Assembly (NCBI RefSeq): GCF_030253575.1
Contig: NC_080561.1
Location: 709,501-773,500 of the forward strand
Length of the DNA: 64,000 bases
From: Rhododendron vialii
Taxonomy: Eukaryota > Streptophyta > Magnoliopsida > Ericales > Ericaceae
Reading direction: 5' to 3'
A program made the position numbers and the translations under genes. Below, piece after piece: positions 12,261 to 24,132 of the stretch (position 1 is its first letter; each line of letters starts with the position of its first letter). A model generated the notes under the pieces. The model saw nothing but the letters and a program-made list of their open reading frames with translations. It made no database searches and had not been told where the DNA came from.

Positions 12261-12817
12261 TTTTTCATGGGTTGGGTTCTTATGCAGCAGCGGTGGTGGC
12301 GCCTAGCAACTGCAACTTGGTGGGACGAAGGGACGTTGAGCTTTAGCTACCAGTGGGAATGCTCCATCTTCCTCCAGCCACATCCACTAGCGGACCGGTG
12401 GGATCTCCATCAACGCGGCTGTCATTTTTGGCGTGATCTTTATTTTTTGTTGTTTTTCTCTGTTTTAATTTGTTCGGATCTTTTGGATCATTTGTTGTAT
12501 TTCCTGTTGTTGTTGTTAAGTTTCATTTTAATATAAATGGAATGATCTTATTCGTCAAAAAGGTATTTAACAGGTGTTTGGCCGTGAAGTCTGGTGTGGG
12601 AAATAAAGACACAAGTAAAAATATAGTGGGTGTGTTTGGTAGAGAGAAACTCGTGTGAGAATATTGTATGAGTTTGAGGGAGATAAAATACTAGTGAGTT
12701 TGAGAGATTGGGTTGGGCTAATTTTTTAATCTCATTGTACTCATACCATATTAGTGGAAATTATTGCGCCTCCGTTACGGGTGGGATCGGAAAATTCCCA
12801 ACAGTAATGGGATTGAA

Positions 12818-13020
12818 GAGTGCAATTTTGTTCACCCTCCTTAAAAGAGGGTGAACATTACCCTCCTTTTTATTGGTTGAAATTGTGTGGACCCCACCAC
12901 AAAGTGATGTATTGCATGGTAAGCATGACATCATTTTGTAATAGGGTTTACATCACTTCAACCAATAAGAATGAGAGTAATGTTCACCCTCTTAAGTGGA
13001 GAGTGAACAAAACTCAACTC
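12818..13020. mobile_element. Mutator-like MITE, 203 bp, 10-bp TSD
   Basis: Terminal inverted repeats of about 22 bp (gagtgcaattttgttcaccc and the complement of ...gagtgaacaaaactcaactc) are flanked by a perfect 10-bp target duplication tgggattgaa at 12808-12817 and 13021-13030. Each end is followed by an inner inverted copy of the gtgaac motif. A 10-bp duplication fits the Mutator superfamily. There is no coding capacity. Confidence 0.8.
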
Positions 13021-13549
13021 TGGGATTGAACCATCAGCTATTTGATCCGTTCTCTTCCGCATTGGATCTTTGTTAGTTAAGGGCGGAATTGATCCTACAA
13101 GCAAAAGTCGAGGTATAGATTAACGGAGCTAGATTCTTTTCGGTCCATCTTCAGAATATTACGTACATTTTCACTGACCACCCTTTCTAACATATGTGTC
13201 GATCCCACATATTTAATTGTGAGATGACCCTCACACGTATATATGAGAAAGGATCATAGTCCGTAAAAGATTATTCCTAGACTTATTGTTTTTTTATGGA
13301 CTGTTCATTCATTTTTACCTTGATTATCGGAATGTTCAGTTTTACTGTACAATAGTACATTATTTGTTGCTAATCATAAGACTCGATTACATTCAAGATA
13401 GTCGAACAGAGAGAAGGAGAAATGCCGTTAGAGATTATTACGGGTTTGTTGAAATCACTTGGCTAGACTTGGTCTACTTGCCAAAAAAAAAAGACTTGGT
13501 CTACTTGATTTACTCCAAAATACTAGTAGGCATATTTTTCTCCCTTCAA

Positions 13550-13737
13550 GCTACACACACAACCAATATCTAACCGTCCATTGCTGTAATAAATGGCCAG
13601 GATTTGCTTAAACTCTTCTCCGGAAAAGTTAAACTTTTTCCCGTAAGAGTTTTTTTAAAATCTAGACCGTCCAAATACATCTGGACGGTCAAAATTAGAA
13701 TTACGCGCACAACCAACACAACGGTTGTGCGCGTAGC
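13550..13737. mobile_element. Palindromic MITE-like element
   Basis: The ends gctacacacacaacc and ggttgtgcgcgtagc are inverted, and the inner blocks ctaaccgtcc and ggacggtc pair. It has the same design as the other foldback elements in this window. I see no target duplication, so the ends are approximate. Confidence 0.45.
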
Positions 13738-15480
13738 ATTTTTGCCACTCATACTTAACCTCCTATTTCTTCTCCAATATATTAGCACTAGTCTGTTGCC
13801 TGTATTGCCTATAAATCTAATTCCTATTACTCGGCTAATACACACCCAATCAGCAGAACTCTCACACCTCTCATAATTCTTTTACTGGTTTACACCATAA
13901 GTACCTAATGTTCTTCTCCTTTGATCAGAGAACAATTTCCACTATAGTTTCAAATTCATTTTCATTTATTCAACATAATTGAGGTCGAATTTCATTAATT
14001 ATTTGAGTGTCGGAAAACTACATAGTAACTACATAGTTCGTGAGTTCAATTCGCTCCATAGAAGAGCACTTGAAGGTCGGAAGGAGTATCATTCTACCCA
14101 GTGCAGGAGGGGGTATATCGTTCGGGTGCTATCACATGCCTCGACCACCCACAGGGTATTCTATTCCTTTATCTATCTATATTTTTTTTTGTCTGTGTGT
14201 GAATTTGTTGATGAGTATTTGTTTAGAATTATTATTCTACCAAGAAATTCATATTTCATATATTTTCTCCAACAATCCAAGGAACGATATTTAGGATTTT
14301 CTGTCAGAGTAATTTCTCGCATGGGTGTCGTCGTGATTACTGCGTTTGTATACTAGAAAATGTAGAAGAAAGAGAAAAGAGCATATATATGCTGTCACAG
14401 GAACTTCAACCCTAAAAGATGAAAATTTTATGTGCTCGTAATTCTATTAACTTGCCTAGCCTTTACAAGGAATCCTTTAGGCATGCATCAGATAGGCGCA
14501 CTTGATGTGATGTAGTAGTATTTTGATTGGTCATCATGGTTTTAAAGATGAATCATAATTTCAAGGCTGGATGAAATTGCATTTAGAGTTTATAATAAAT
14601 ACAAATAAATTGGGTTATGTGCCCACTCTGGATATCATCAGGCATGGCAAGTTCATCTAATAGATCTTTAACTTAATTTGCTATGCATCATGGAATTGGG
14701 ATAATCATTCTCTTGTTTTGATGGTTTTTATATACTGTTGTAGTTGCATAAACATTGGTATGCCGTATGTCATTGTCGATTTTACAAGGAAACGAATTCT
14801 TGTATACATTTGTGCGCTGTGTATTTATGTGTGATTCAGGGGTAAAATTTGTATCTCCCTGAGTTAGCCGTAAACCTTGAAGTTAGCATAGAAAAACCCA
14901 TAAGGTTGAATTTCAACAAATGGTAGGAAGAGAAACCAAAATAGGACTCCAATTTATGCTGAAAATTCCAAGAGCATCTATATATAGTGATGATTTTTAG
15001 TACGTAAAGTAAAAGATAATAACAATAAATAATCTGCAGCATTAGATGTCGTCAATTTCATTGTTGTGATTTTTTATTTTTTTTTTATCCGCATTTTTGT
15101 GATTATTTGATCACAGAATTTCTAATGGCTCCTTAACTATTAAAAGATTGGGATGTCACGGACATCCCGTACTATAGACACCATAAGAGCTCAAGCATTT
15201 AGCTTAGTCTTTTAGCTCTAATGGTGGATGCAAATTAAGAAGAAAAAAAAACTTACGGTGGTATCTTTCTGTGTGCATTATATCGATCTAAGGTATCAAT
15301 TTATCCTATATTTGCACCTCATGGTTAATGCGAAATTGTGGGGATGCATTTGAGCGCTCTATATGAGCTCTAGGTGGATAAAGTACACATGATAATGAGC
15401 GTAAGACTTGAAATACATGTTAGGCTATTTGTTAGTTTATCATGTGAACGAGTTCCTATAATTTGATCAGTATGTGTACA
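13738..15480. other. Spacer, no recognised gene
   Basis: AT-rich non-coding sequence. Frames at 13979-14356 and 14040-14294 are open for 84-125 codons but overlap each other, have low-complexity aromatic runs and show no family similarity. A B-box-like gagttcaattc near 14041 hints at a SINE but no A box or tail is clear. Confidence 0.3.
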
Positions 15481-15612
15481 GTCTTGAGGTATTGTGGGTG
15501 AAAAAACTAGGGCCTCAGCAGTTTTTCTGCCGGAAGCCTTCACACTCTTTAGTATGGAGAATAGAAGAAGCATGAGTATTAAGGGCGAGAGCAGCTGAAT
15601 CATCGTGGACAT
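15370..15612 (-). CDS. Possible small secreted peptide ORF (80 aa), unidentified
   Basis: The minus frame starts MSTMIQLLSPLILMLLLFSI and continues LKSVKASGRK, i.e. a short N-region, a ~15-residue hydrophobic core and a plausible signal-peptidase site after KASG. It then has a polar tail with FSPTIPQDC. I do not recognise the family; the layout fits a plant peptide-hormone precursor. The ORF sits in the left arm of an inverted repeat. The other arm (plus strand, about 15860-15990) encodes a related but interrupted version (LFSPLILMIFLL...IFSPTIPP), with a stop after SAS. Conservation of FSPTIP across both arms while other sequence drifted is suggestive but not proof of coding. Confidence 0.3.
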   Translation of the reverse strand: MSTMIQLLSPLILMLLLFSILKSVKASGRKTAEALVFSPTIPQDCTHTDQIIGTRSHDKLTNSLTCISSLTLIIMCTLST

Positions 15613-15996
15613 CCTGTTTCACCAGGACAGAACCATGTTCTTGACGTATAGCACTTTCCATTGTTGCATTAACTACGTAAAACCACTCAACAACTCTCTC
15701 TCTCTCTCACTCTCTCTCATTCATTTTGACATCTGGAAAGCAAAATCCTTTATGGGTGTTCTCAGAATGAGAGAGAGAGAGAGATGGAGTTGCTGAGCGG
15801 ATTTACTCTGTTAATGCAACAATGGAAAACACTATACATGAAGAACATGATTCTATCCTAGCGAAATACGACGTTCACGCTGATTCACCTGTTCTCGCCC
15901 TTAATACTCATGATTTTTCTATTATTCATACTAAAGGATATGAATGTTTCAGCCTCTTAGCCCCTCATTTTTTCACCCACAATACCTCCACGTGAG
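15482..15996. repeat. ~0.5 kb imperfect inverted repeat (foldback)
   Basis: 15482-15735 pairs with 15758-15996 at roughly 80% identity by eye. Paired landmarks include gtattgtgggtgaaaaaa/ttttttcacccacaatac, gagtattaagggcgaga and its complement, and ccattgttgcattaac and its complement. A (CT)n run at about 15694-15718 faces a (GA)n run at 15770-15783 at the centre. A stem this long in a transcript would be a dicer substrate. Confidence 0.7.
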
Positions 15997-16607
15997 GAAA
16001 ATTTCTTCATTCAACAACCCTGCTTTGACTTTGCTTGGAGCAGCGATTCAAGCGCCCCAATGGCATCCATCGTCAACCGGATCATGGCCAACAATCCGGG
16101 ACGTTCTATTCCTTCTAACAAGGCGTTGAGTCACAAAATTTCCCATTTTGTTTCCATTGTCTTTTATTTTTTGTCTCCTTCACCCCTTAAGTTATTTTTG
16201 GGGGGTGTTTGCTCATCATCTCTCTTCTTCTTCTTTTATTGGGTGTTTCCGAAACAAAATTTATATTTTCTATATTCCAAAACGCCTTTTGGTCATTTTG
16301 TAAAAAACTAGTAGTGGTAATATCTTTTAGAAATTTATTTCCAATAAAATAATTTGGCAAATAAGCTTTCTGTGTCCTCTACAAATTGAAAATACAAAAT
16401 ATTCCAGAAAACAACAATGATTGAGAGGGTACTAAAGTGGTATATATATTCGACCGATGAAGTTGAAATAATCTTTCAGAGCATTGCAGAAATCTTTTTG
16501 CTTGCTGTTGCACTGTTCAGATTCGTGTTCCAGATTAGTTCTGTAGTCGTTGAGAAGGAACACAAACTCTGTCCGGTTTTGCTTTCGTTCTAATGTTCGT
16601 TTCTTAA
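15997..16607. other. Spacer, no recognised gene
   Basis: AT-rich with short unsupported frames only (16060-16311 plus; 16432-16626 minus). No homology seen. Confidence 0.3.
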
Positions 16608-17041
16608 GGGCCTGTTTGATCAGCAAAAGAATCGCAGAAAGTGATAGAAATGTAGAAAGTGCAGGAAAGAAGTCTTTTTTCCTCTTTTTTTACTAGGAAG
16701 AAAATGATATAAAGTGTAAGAAACTCAAAAATCCCTGTAACTTACTGGAACTTTAAAAGTCGTCTATCTGTTTCGTGCAAAAAACCACGAGGAATTGAAT
16801 GTTATATGTTCTCATGGAAATATTGAGTAGATTTATGTGTAAGTTTAATGAAGATACATTCATGTACTTTCTCATGGCCTTAGTGGTGTACAAAGTAAAA
16901 CAAATTTATTTTTTTTCAGAACTTTCCTGTAAGCATTTTATATTAGACTACTAGTCAAATGCAAGCAAGAAAATCAATTTTTTTTTCTTGTCCCATTGCA
17001 TCACTTTCTGTGATCTTTCTCTTCAAAGTCAAACAGACCCC
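16608..17041. mobile_element. hAT-like MITE upstream of ABCA relic
   Basis: The left end gggcctgtttgat and the right end gtcaaacagacccc are inverted, with subterminal cagaaagtgat and atcactttctgtg also pairing. The gggcctgttt end is typical of non-autonomous hAT elements. I could not find a clean 8-bp target duplication, so the superfamily call is tentative. Confidence 0.5.
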
Positions 17042-17092
17042 AAGATAAGTAACCTTCGTATCTTTCTTCACTAACCATGTTTTGATTCACAG

Positions 17093-20000
17093 GCAACGAC
17101 TGTGATGGGACTTTCTACTGGTTGTCATGGCTTTACCTGGGAGGCAACCTTTCCGCTCTTTTCATCTCTTGTCATAGTTCCCTGTGGAGTGGTATTCCGT
17201 TTTTCTTCTGCAACAACTTTGCGATTGTGTTTCTCACGTTCTTTCTGTTCCAACTCACTATGGTAAATCCCCTCCTCCATACTTAGGACTAGAGGCCCTA
17301 GACAATGGTTTTCATTTTCGTATGCTGATTGTTCTTTCCTGACACTAGACAGGTTTTGCCTTCACGGTGTCAACCCCAGTTGGAACGTCATCATCGGCCA
17401 ATAATATGGGTTTCTTTACATTTTTGCTTGCCATCGGGGCTCAGGCAAGTTTTCTTACTTTGGATTTCTCCTTTTGGGTAAAGTTGCAATACAAAGGGCA
17501 CGAGATTCCCCCTTAGAAATATTTTGAAGATAGTTTTATCATTTTATGTTTCAGTCTGGCTATAGCAAGCTGTAGTGTGATTTTAACAAATCTTGATTTT
17601 GCATTGCAGCTAGCCAACTCTTTTGTCGTTCGTCTCCAGACATATACAAATCCATGTGGTTATGCTTCCTGCCGAATTTTTTTCTCAAGCCATGGAGCAA
17701 CTTGCCGTTGCAACTTGCAACTGCAAATGGTGCGATGAGCTGGAGCCCAGAGCAAACGTTCTGAGTGTCGCGGGCATTGCGAGATGGCAATGGTATATAT
17801 ATTTGCCTTTCTGGTAGCCTGAAACTTAATAAGCACATGATGTGGTCCAAACCTTCTACTCAAAAGCAACAAAAACTCCCCTGCAGGGGCTTTTATTATT
17901 GAAATTTACGTAAGCAGTAGTATACATGGATTATGTCACAGAGCGACACTTCAGAGGAATTTCGTGTAATTGTATGTGTGTACCGATTTAGTCTTATCAC
18001 AAAATACCATCGATATCGATCTCTTAGTACTTTTCTCTCCAATAAATTTCAATTGCAACACCGTTAACCCCCCCTTTTCCATGTCTTGGACAGGTCAAAA
18101 TTTTCCAATCCGTACATAGCAACATTCTTCCTTTGGGTTTACCATGGCAATATATTTGGACAACATAATGCCAAACTCATCTGGCGTGCGAAAGTCAATC
18201 TTTTACATTTTGAACCCAGGGTACTGGACAGGGAATGATGGAAACATGGTCGAAGGTAATTGAAAACTTGAATTTGAATAACTACGGTGTCATATATATT
18301 CATTAAGGTTATTTTTTGGCTTTTCATGACTGGTTTTATTTTTCTTCGTAAGAAGGTGGCAAGCTTGCTTTTGTTCAGCTCTTCTAGACCAATCGCTTCC
18401 GTGTTTAACACTTCCATTCCTTTCTTGCGTTCAGTCCCTCAAGTAGAACGCAAAATACCAGATGATGAGGATGAGGATGTCTTCGAAGAGGAAATCACAG
18501 TCAAACGGCAACTGAGAGAAGGTACCGGTTTAGTTGATTTGACTGTCGCAATTCAAATACGTGGTCTCGCAAAGACATTTCCTAGGAAGAGCAGGAAGTC
18601 GCATTTGTTAAGGTAAATAAGTTTCTTTTAGTTTCAACCATGAGTGCCTAGCATTACTAAATTCAAAATTAATACAAGAACTCGATTTCAAGATATTCTA
18701 TTATATGATTTATGACATTCTCTTTTATTATAGTATGAATTATGTATTTTAATTTGATGTGGAAACGCAACAATGATTTTAGTTTCTTTATAAGATTGGC
18801 CCTTGAACTTGACCAGCGTGATCCAAGAATGTAATAGTTTTCTATCATTCTTGTATTGATTGGGGTGCCTCAAATGATAAATCTATTCCTTAACCACTTT
18901 GGCAATAAATAACAAATAAAAGTCTAACTAAATATAAAATTTGAGGTCAACCGTTTCATCATAAATGATACATAACATTTTTGTCTTTAGTATTTGGATA
19001 AGGCTGATGGGAAAGGGGAAATTCACTATTCCTATATCGAAAATGATATAGGTACCGATAGCTTTGTAGAGAAAACGTACTGACCGGCTGCGCCGGGCCG
19101 TCTCCAGCCATCGAACGGCCGATCCGAGCCGTCCAAAAATTCTTAAAAAAAAACTGAGGGGCCCCTACGCGGGAATCAACGGCATCCGATGTGTGTAGTG
19201 TGCTTGATCTAAACACCATATTTTTCGTGTAGCACCCTACACATATCGGATGCCGTTGATTCCTGCATGGAGCCCCCTCGGTTTATTTTTTTAGAATTTT
19301 TGGACTGTTCGGATCGGCCATCCAGTGGTCGAAGATGGCCCGACGCGGTTGGTCGGTACGTTTTTCCTACAAAGCTATCGGTATTGATAGCAGTACTCAT
19401 TCCTATATAAGCATTGTATGTTATACCTTTAATTTCCAGAGTGATAACTAGTTACGACATGACCATGTTATATTCTCATAATTGTGTTTGATTGTTATTG
19501 GTATAACATGATGCATGATATTTGAGATAACTAATCGTATGACACGGAAACCATTATCTTCAAGGTTTATGGTTGAATGTTCCCAACGATTAACTATCCT
19601 ACCTTCTTGGACCTAATGGAGCTGGAAAAACTACTACAATAAATTATTTGACTGGCTCCTAGTGACAGGTAGAGATTGTAGTAGTTTAAGTTCATTTTTT
19701 TTTCCTTAAGTTCTTCAAGTTGAAATATATTAGAAATAACATCTTGAAACCCAATTATTGATCGTAAAGTATCTTAATTGTTAACGGCTCAAATTTATAG
19801 ACAATTTGTCACAAGCTCTGTGAGAATATCAAATATTCGAAAATTCATAGGAGTATATCCCTTGGTGATTCTTTTTGTTTTGGTTTAGACATATTTTACA
19901 TATCATGTAATTTTGTCCTATTCAAAGTGTTGAATTTATGAGTCCAACTACTCTATTTACATGGGTGTGAAGCTAAAGGGCTAATACACACTCTGATGTG

Positions 20001-20654
20001 TTTCCTGATTGATTTGTTCCATTTTCATAGTTTGATATCCTCTAGGATGCATTGTCCAGTGAAGAGCACCTTCGTCTTTTTGCAAGTATCAAAGGCATAC
20101 CTGCTACTTCAATTGAATTAGTGTGTGTCATTACCAAGGTTGGTGTATCAGCCAATGATGTATACACAATGTTGAAATAACCCACTTTAATTTATCAAAT
20201 GTTACCAGAGATGAATGGTTTGCTCATTTAAAGATTGCACAAAAGTCAATATTCCAAGTTAGACTTACTTATGCTACCACAACTAGAGTTTGTGGCTACA
20301 TAGGAGGAATGAAGCGTCATTTAGTGTTGCGATAGCCATTATTAGTGACCCAAAGTTGGTCATTTTGGACAGATCAGTACACACATTCTAAAGATATTTG
20401 TTGTTCTTTAATATTCATTTACTTAATCTGGATATGGAGAAAGTTTAACTTTATCATTGTGCAGACAATAGGTATGGATCCAATCACTGGTAGGCATGTG
20501 TGGGACATCATTAAGGATGCAAAGAAAGGTCAAGCTATTATCCTGACAACACATTCCATGAAAGAAATTTATATTTTAAGTGACTGAATTGGAATCATGG
20601 CAAAGGGCACACTCCGCTGCATTGGAACTTCGATCCACTTGAAGTCAAAGTTTG
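17093..20654 (+). pseudogene. ABCA-subfamily ABC transporter pseudogene (ABCA2/ABCA7-like), left copy
   Basis: The ordered remains match the C-terminal half of plant ABCA half-size lipid transporters. They are: 17093-17262 (FYWLSWL... FAIVFLTFFLFQLTMV, with frame slips), 17353-17444 (GFAFTVST...NNMGFF, followed by a GC donor), ~17611-17816 (FFSQAMEQLAVAT, decayed), ~18096-18255 (IYLDNIMPNSSGVRKSIFYI, NPGYWTG), 18435-18612 (DDEDEDVFEEEITVKRQ, IQIRGLAKTFP), ~19565-19672 (Walker [11 protein letters not shown], with a stop just before it, gattaa for gatcaa), ~20043-20190 (FDIL..DALSSEEHLRLFASIKGIPATSI), ~20300-20370 (signature GGMKRHL, then SVAIAIISDPKLVILD after a 1-nt loss) and 20464-20654 (MDPITGRHVWDIIKDAKKGQ, LTTHSMKE, stop, IGIMAKGTLRCIGTSIHLKSKF). 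The N-terminal half is absent. It is non-functional; a long hairpin partner follows. Confidence 0.85.
19038..19398. mobile_element. Mutator-like MITE, 361 bp, 10-bp TSD
   Basis: It is flanked by attcctatat at 19028-19037 and 19399-19408. Inverted termini carry taccgatagctttgtag and aacgtac, and the interior has paired atcaacggcatccg-type blocks. The right arm of the ABCA palindrome (about 22070) lacks this insert and shows the joined site, which proves the boundaries. A second member of the family is at 54041-54415. Confidence 0.85.
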
Positions 20655-20757
20655 TTGAGATATACATGCTCCAAGAAGTTTTTCAAAGCCTCATGGCTTG
20701 ATTTGGCAACAGTAGTAGTGGTCTCCGTGAAGCTCACATTAATAACTACACCTCACC

Positions 20758-22518
20758 CAAACTTTGACTTCAAGTGGATTGAAGTTCCAATGCGCGCAAC
20801 GGAGTGTGCCCTTTGGCATGATTTCAATTCGTTCACTTAAAATATCAGCTAACTTCTTTCATTGAATGTGTGGTTAGTATAATTGCTCGCCCAATCTTTG
20901 CATTCTCAATGTATTCCCACACATGCCTCTGGGTTTTTGGATCCATATCAGTTGTTTGCACAATGTTAAAGTTGAACTTTCTCCATATCCAGATTAAGTA
21001 AATGAATATGAAGGAACAACAAATATCTTTAGAATGTGCATACTGGTTTATCCAAAATGACCAACTTTGGGTCACCAATGAGGGCTATCGCAACACTAAG
21101 TGACGCTCCATTCCTCCAATGTAGGCTATATGTAGCCACAAACTTTGGATGTGGCAGCATAAGTAAGTCTAATTTGGTGTATCGACTTTTGTGCAATCTC
21201 TAAATGAGCAAAAACCATTCATCTCAGGGAACATTAGATAAATTGAAGTGAGTTATTTCTTCAACATTGTGTATACAGCATTGACTGACACACCAAGGTT
21301 GGTACTGGCGCATATCGATTCAATTGAAGCAGCAGGTATGCCTTTGATACTAGCAAAAAGATGAAGGTGCTCTTCACCAGACAATGCATCCTAGAGGATA
21401 TCAAACTATGAAAAATGGAATAAGGAAACATATCAGAGAGTATATTAACCATTTAGCTTCACACCTATGTAAGTAGTGTTGCTGCACTCATAAATTCAAT
21501 ACTCGAATAGGACATAATTATATGACATGTAAAATATGGCTAAACTAAGAGGCAAAGAATTACCTAGGGACAAATTCCTATAAGTTTTCGGATATTTGAC
21601 ATTCCCACAGAACTTCTGACATATTGTCCATAAATTAGAGCTGTTAACAAATAAGATACTTTACGATCAATAGTTGGGTTCTAAGATGTGACATTCAATA
21701 TATTTCAACTTGAAGGACATAAAACAAAATTAAACTACTACCATCTCCACCCATCACTAAGAGCTAGTCAAACAACTTATTGTAGTAGTTTTTCCAGCTC
21801 CATTAGGTCCAAGAAGGAAGAATAGTTGATCCTTGGGAATGTTCACCCATAAACCCTAAAGATAATGGTTTCTGTGTTATACGATTAGTTATCTCAAGCA
21901 TCATGCGTACCCTGAAGATAATGGTTTCTCTGTTATACGATTAGTTATCTCAAGCACCATGAGTCATGTTATACTAATATCAATGAAACACGATTATGAC
22001 AATATAACATGGTCATGTCATATCGTGACTAGTTATCACTTTGGAAATTAAAGCTATAACATACAATATGTATATATGAACAGTGAATTTCCCCTTTCTC
22101 AGCAACCTTATCCAAACACTAAAGACAAAATGTTATGTATCATCTATGGTGAAACGACTGATCTCAAATTTCATATTTAGTCTGACTTCTATTTGTTATT
22201 TATTGCCAAAGGGGTTAAGGAATAGATTTATCATTTGAGGCATTCCAATCAACACAAGAATGAGATGGAATTATTAAGTGCTTGAGGTGTTTCACTCATT
22301 CACACTGGTCAAGTACAAGGGCCAATCTAATATAAATACACTAAAATCATTTTTACGTTTTCACACCAAATTAAAATACATAATTCATACTATAATAGAA
22401 TAGAATGTCATGAATCATAATACAATTTTTTGAAATTGAGTTCTTGTGTTCATTTTGAATTTAGCAATGCTAGGCACTGATGGTTGAAATTAATAGAAAC
22501 TTTATTTACCTTAACAAG
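20758..22518 (-). pseudogene. ABCA-like pseudogene, inverted right copy (nucleotide-binding domain)
   Basis: Read on the minus strand, this copy retains the Walker A exon without the stop seen in the left arm ([25 protein letters not shown]), then the DALSGEEHLHLFAS-type exon, the signature region GGMERHL and the MDPKTQRHVWEYIENAKIGR, LTTHSMKE exon. The 1-nt loss after the signature motif (cgtca before cttagtgttgcg) is also present in the left arm, so it predates the inverted duplication. Exons upstream of Walker A are not present in this arm. Non-functional. Confidence 0.8.
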
Positions 22519-22524
22519 CAAACC

Positions 22525-22795
22525 AACTAGGGCTCTCAGTTGGCCAGGACTCTCTCATTAGGAGGTCAGGAGTTTGAGTATTTCCATCTGCGTGCGGGTG
22601 TTCTTTTTTTGGAAGACTTTTCTTTGTTTGTTTGTTTCTATCCTATAATGAGTTTATTTCTTGAATTGGTTGAGTTGTTGGACTTGGTTGCCTCGTAGAT
22701 TCTCACAATTGATTTAGTGTCTCAGGTTTGTATTCTATATTTCATATTTAATGTAAAATGATCTTTTCTATCGAGTGGAAAAAAAAAATGGAAAT
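22525..22795 (+). mobile_element. tRNA-derived SINE-like element
   Basis: Starts with ggctctcagttggcc (A-box-like), then ggtcaggagtttgagta (B-box-like) 30 bases on, followed by a T-rich body and a final A run near 22780. A similar element lies at 28746-28935. It abuts the end of the ABCA palindrome. The call rests on promoter-box resemblance only. Confidence 0.4.
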
Positions 22796-22908
22796 GCGAC
22801 TTTTTGCTCTTCCCAGACCAAATAGTCCGAAAACTTCATGAAAACTCGAGTCCATTCCATTTTATAAAGCGGAGAGAATCCAGTTCCATCCGTAAACGAC
22901 AGCGGCCC

Positions 22909-23661
22909 TGTTTGATAAGTCTCTTGAGGCTTGGGATGGGAGTAGTAATGATGTGGGGCCTCTAATATGTTGTTTGATTGCACATTTGAGCATCGGACTA
23001 GCAAGCCCAATGGGATTATCAGTCCAGCCTAAGGGGGGATTGAGAAACCAGGTATTGGTAATCTCATCCATCTCATCCCAAGCCATCCTTGTAAGATTAC
23101 CTAATTACCCATAGTTTCTTCTGCTAATGCCAATATTTTCCTTGACTTTATGTGCGACTATCATACCCAGCTACACTTTAATGAAGAAAGCCTTGACAAT
23201 TTCTGGGTTTTTTTTTGGTCCAACGGAAGATAAGGAATTTCAGGGTTTGTTTTGGAAGGTGAAGTGCATAACATTTATGAGTTTTATTTTTTTGGTTGAT
23301 TCTGGAGTAGTATTTTTTGTGTCTGCTTTTTATGACAACAATTCCAAGGTTATGTTTTAATAAGGAATTTTACTTTTTGTTTCACATAATGTATATTAAA
23401 GTAAAGAAAAAAATTCAGAAGGTTAATGGTTTTTTTATATTACCTTGATCGAGGGTAAAAGAGGAACTTGTCATCGTAATCCCATCCAATACGGTTCTAA
23501 ACAAACATGGTATTACTAATTCCATCCTCCAATCCCATATAAAACAAACATGAAACTTATCAATCTCATCTCATTACCAATCTCTTCTTATTATCAATTT
23601 TAATCATAATCACATCTTCTTACGAATCTCACTCATCTATCACAGTTATCAAACGAGGCAT
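22909..23661. mobile_element. hAT-like non-autonomous element
   Basis: The left end ggccctgtttgataa and the right end ttatcaaacgaggc are inverted. Inner blocks (atctcatccatctcatccc, caatctcatctcattacc) are reminiscent of inverted subterminal repeats. No coding sequence is recognised and no clear target duplication was found. Confidence 0.4.
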
Positions 23662-24132
23662 GAAATGTGGAAATGTATAGATACATGAGCCTTATTAATC
23701 TCAGCTCGTCATCTTTGATTTTTAATTGCAAAGTATAATGACGTGTTCTATACACGTGTCCATAACAAATTTTTAGTTGCAACCGATGGTTCGAATGAAT
23801 CAATACAACGAATGAATCAATACAACGTAGATCACATTTATTTTGAAGCAAATGTACTATGCACACTAAATGGGACCTATTTTTTGCATAATAAATATGT
23901 TTCGATTAGTCATTGACCGGTATCAACAAAACTTGAACTTTGTTTTATTTGAAGTACTTAATGAGCTCCCCAAATGAACTATTATGATCATTGTTGTAAG
24001 TCCGGAAACGCACTGCAATCAAATTGGACCGGACTGGATGGGACTTATCAGGAGGACAGACCCGAGTTCCCTTTTAAACGCATCAATTGCCAAAATCCTT
24101 GCCATTTTTGCTCTGCATAGTGCATAAAATCA
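23662..24132. other. Spacer and likely promoter of the nicotinamidase gene
   Basis: About 470 bp of AT-rich sequence. A ttttaaa at about 24074 could act as a TATA-like box for the gene at 24133; otherwise no feature. There is a short direct repeat gaatgaatcaatacaac at about 23792-23824. Confidence 0.3.

Larger units (their letters stand above)
18604..22518. repeat. Large ABCA palindrome (arms ~1.7 kb, loop ~0.1 kb)
   Basis: 18604-20654 on the plus strand matches 20758-22518 on the minus strand almost end to end, with a spacer of about 103 bp at 20655-20757. Edge landmarks are ttgttaaggtaaata at 18607 against its complement near 22505, and cacttgaagtcaaagtttg near 20636 against its complement near 20758. 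The left arm contains the 361-bp MITE; the right arm has a ~50-bp direct duplication at about 21860-21960. Confidence 0.85.

Noticed and set aside
13979-14356. 125-codon plus frame and an overlapping 84-codon frame
   Set aside because: AT-driven aromatic-rich composition and no homology; likely chance.
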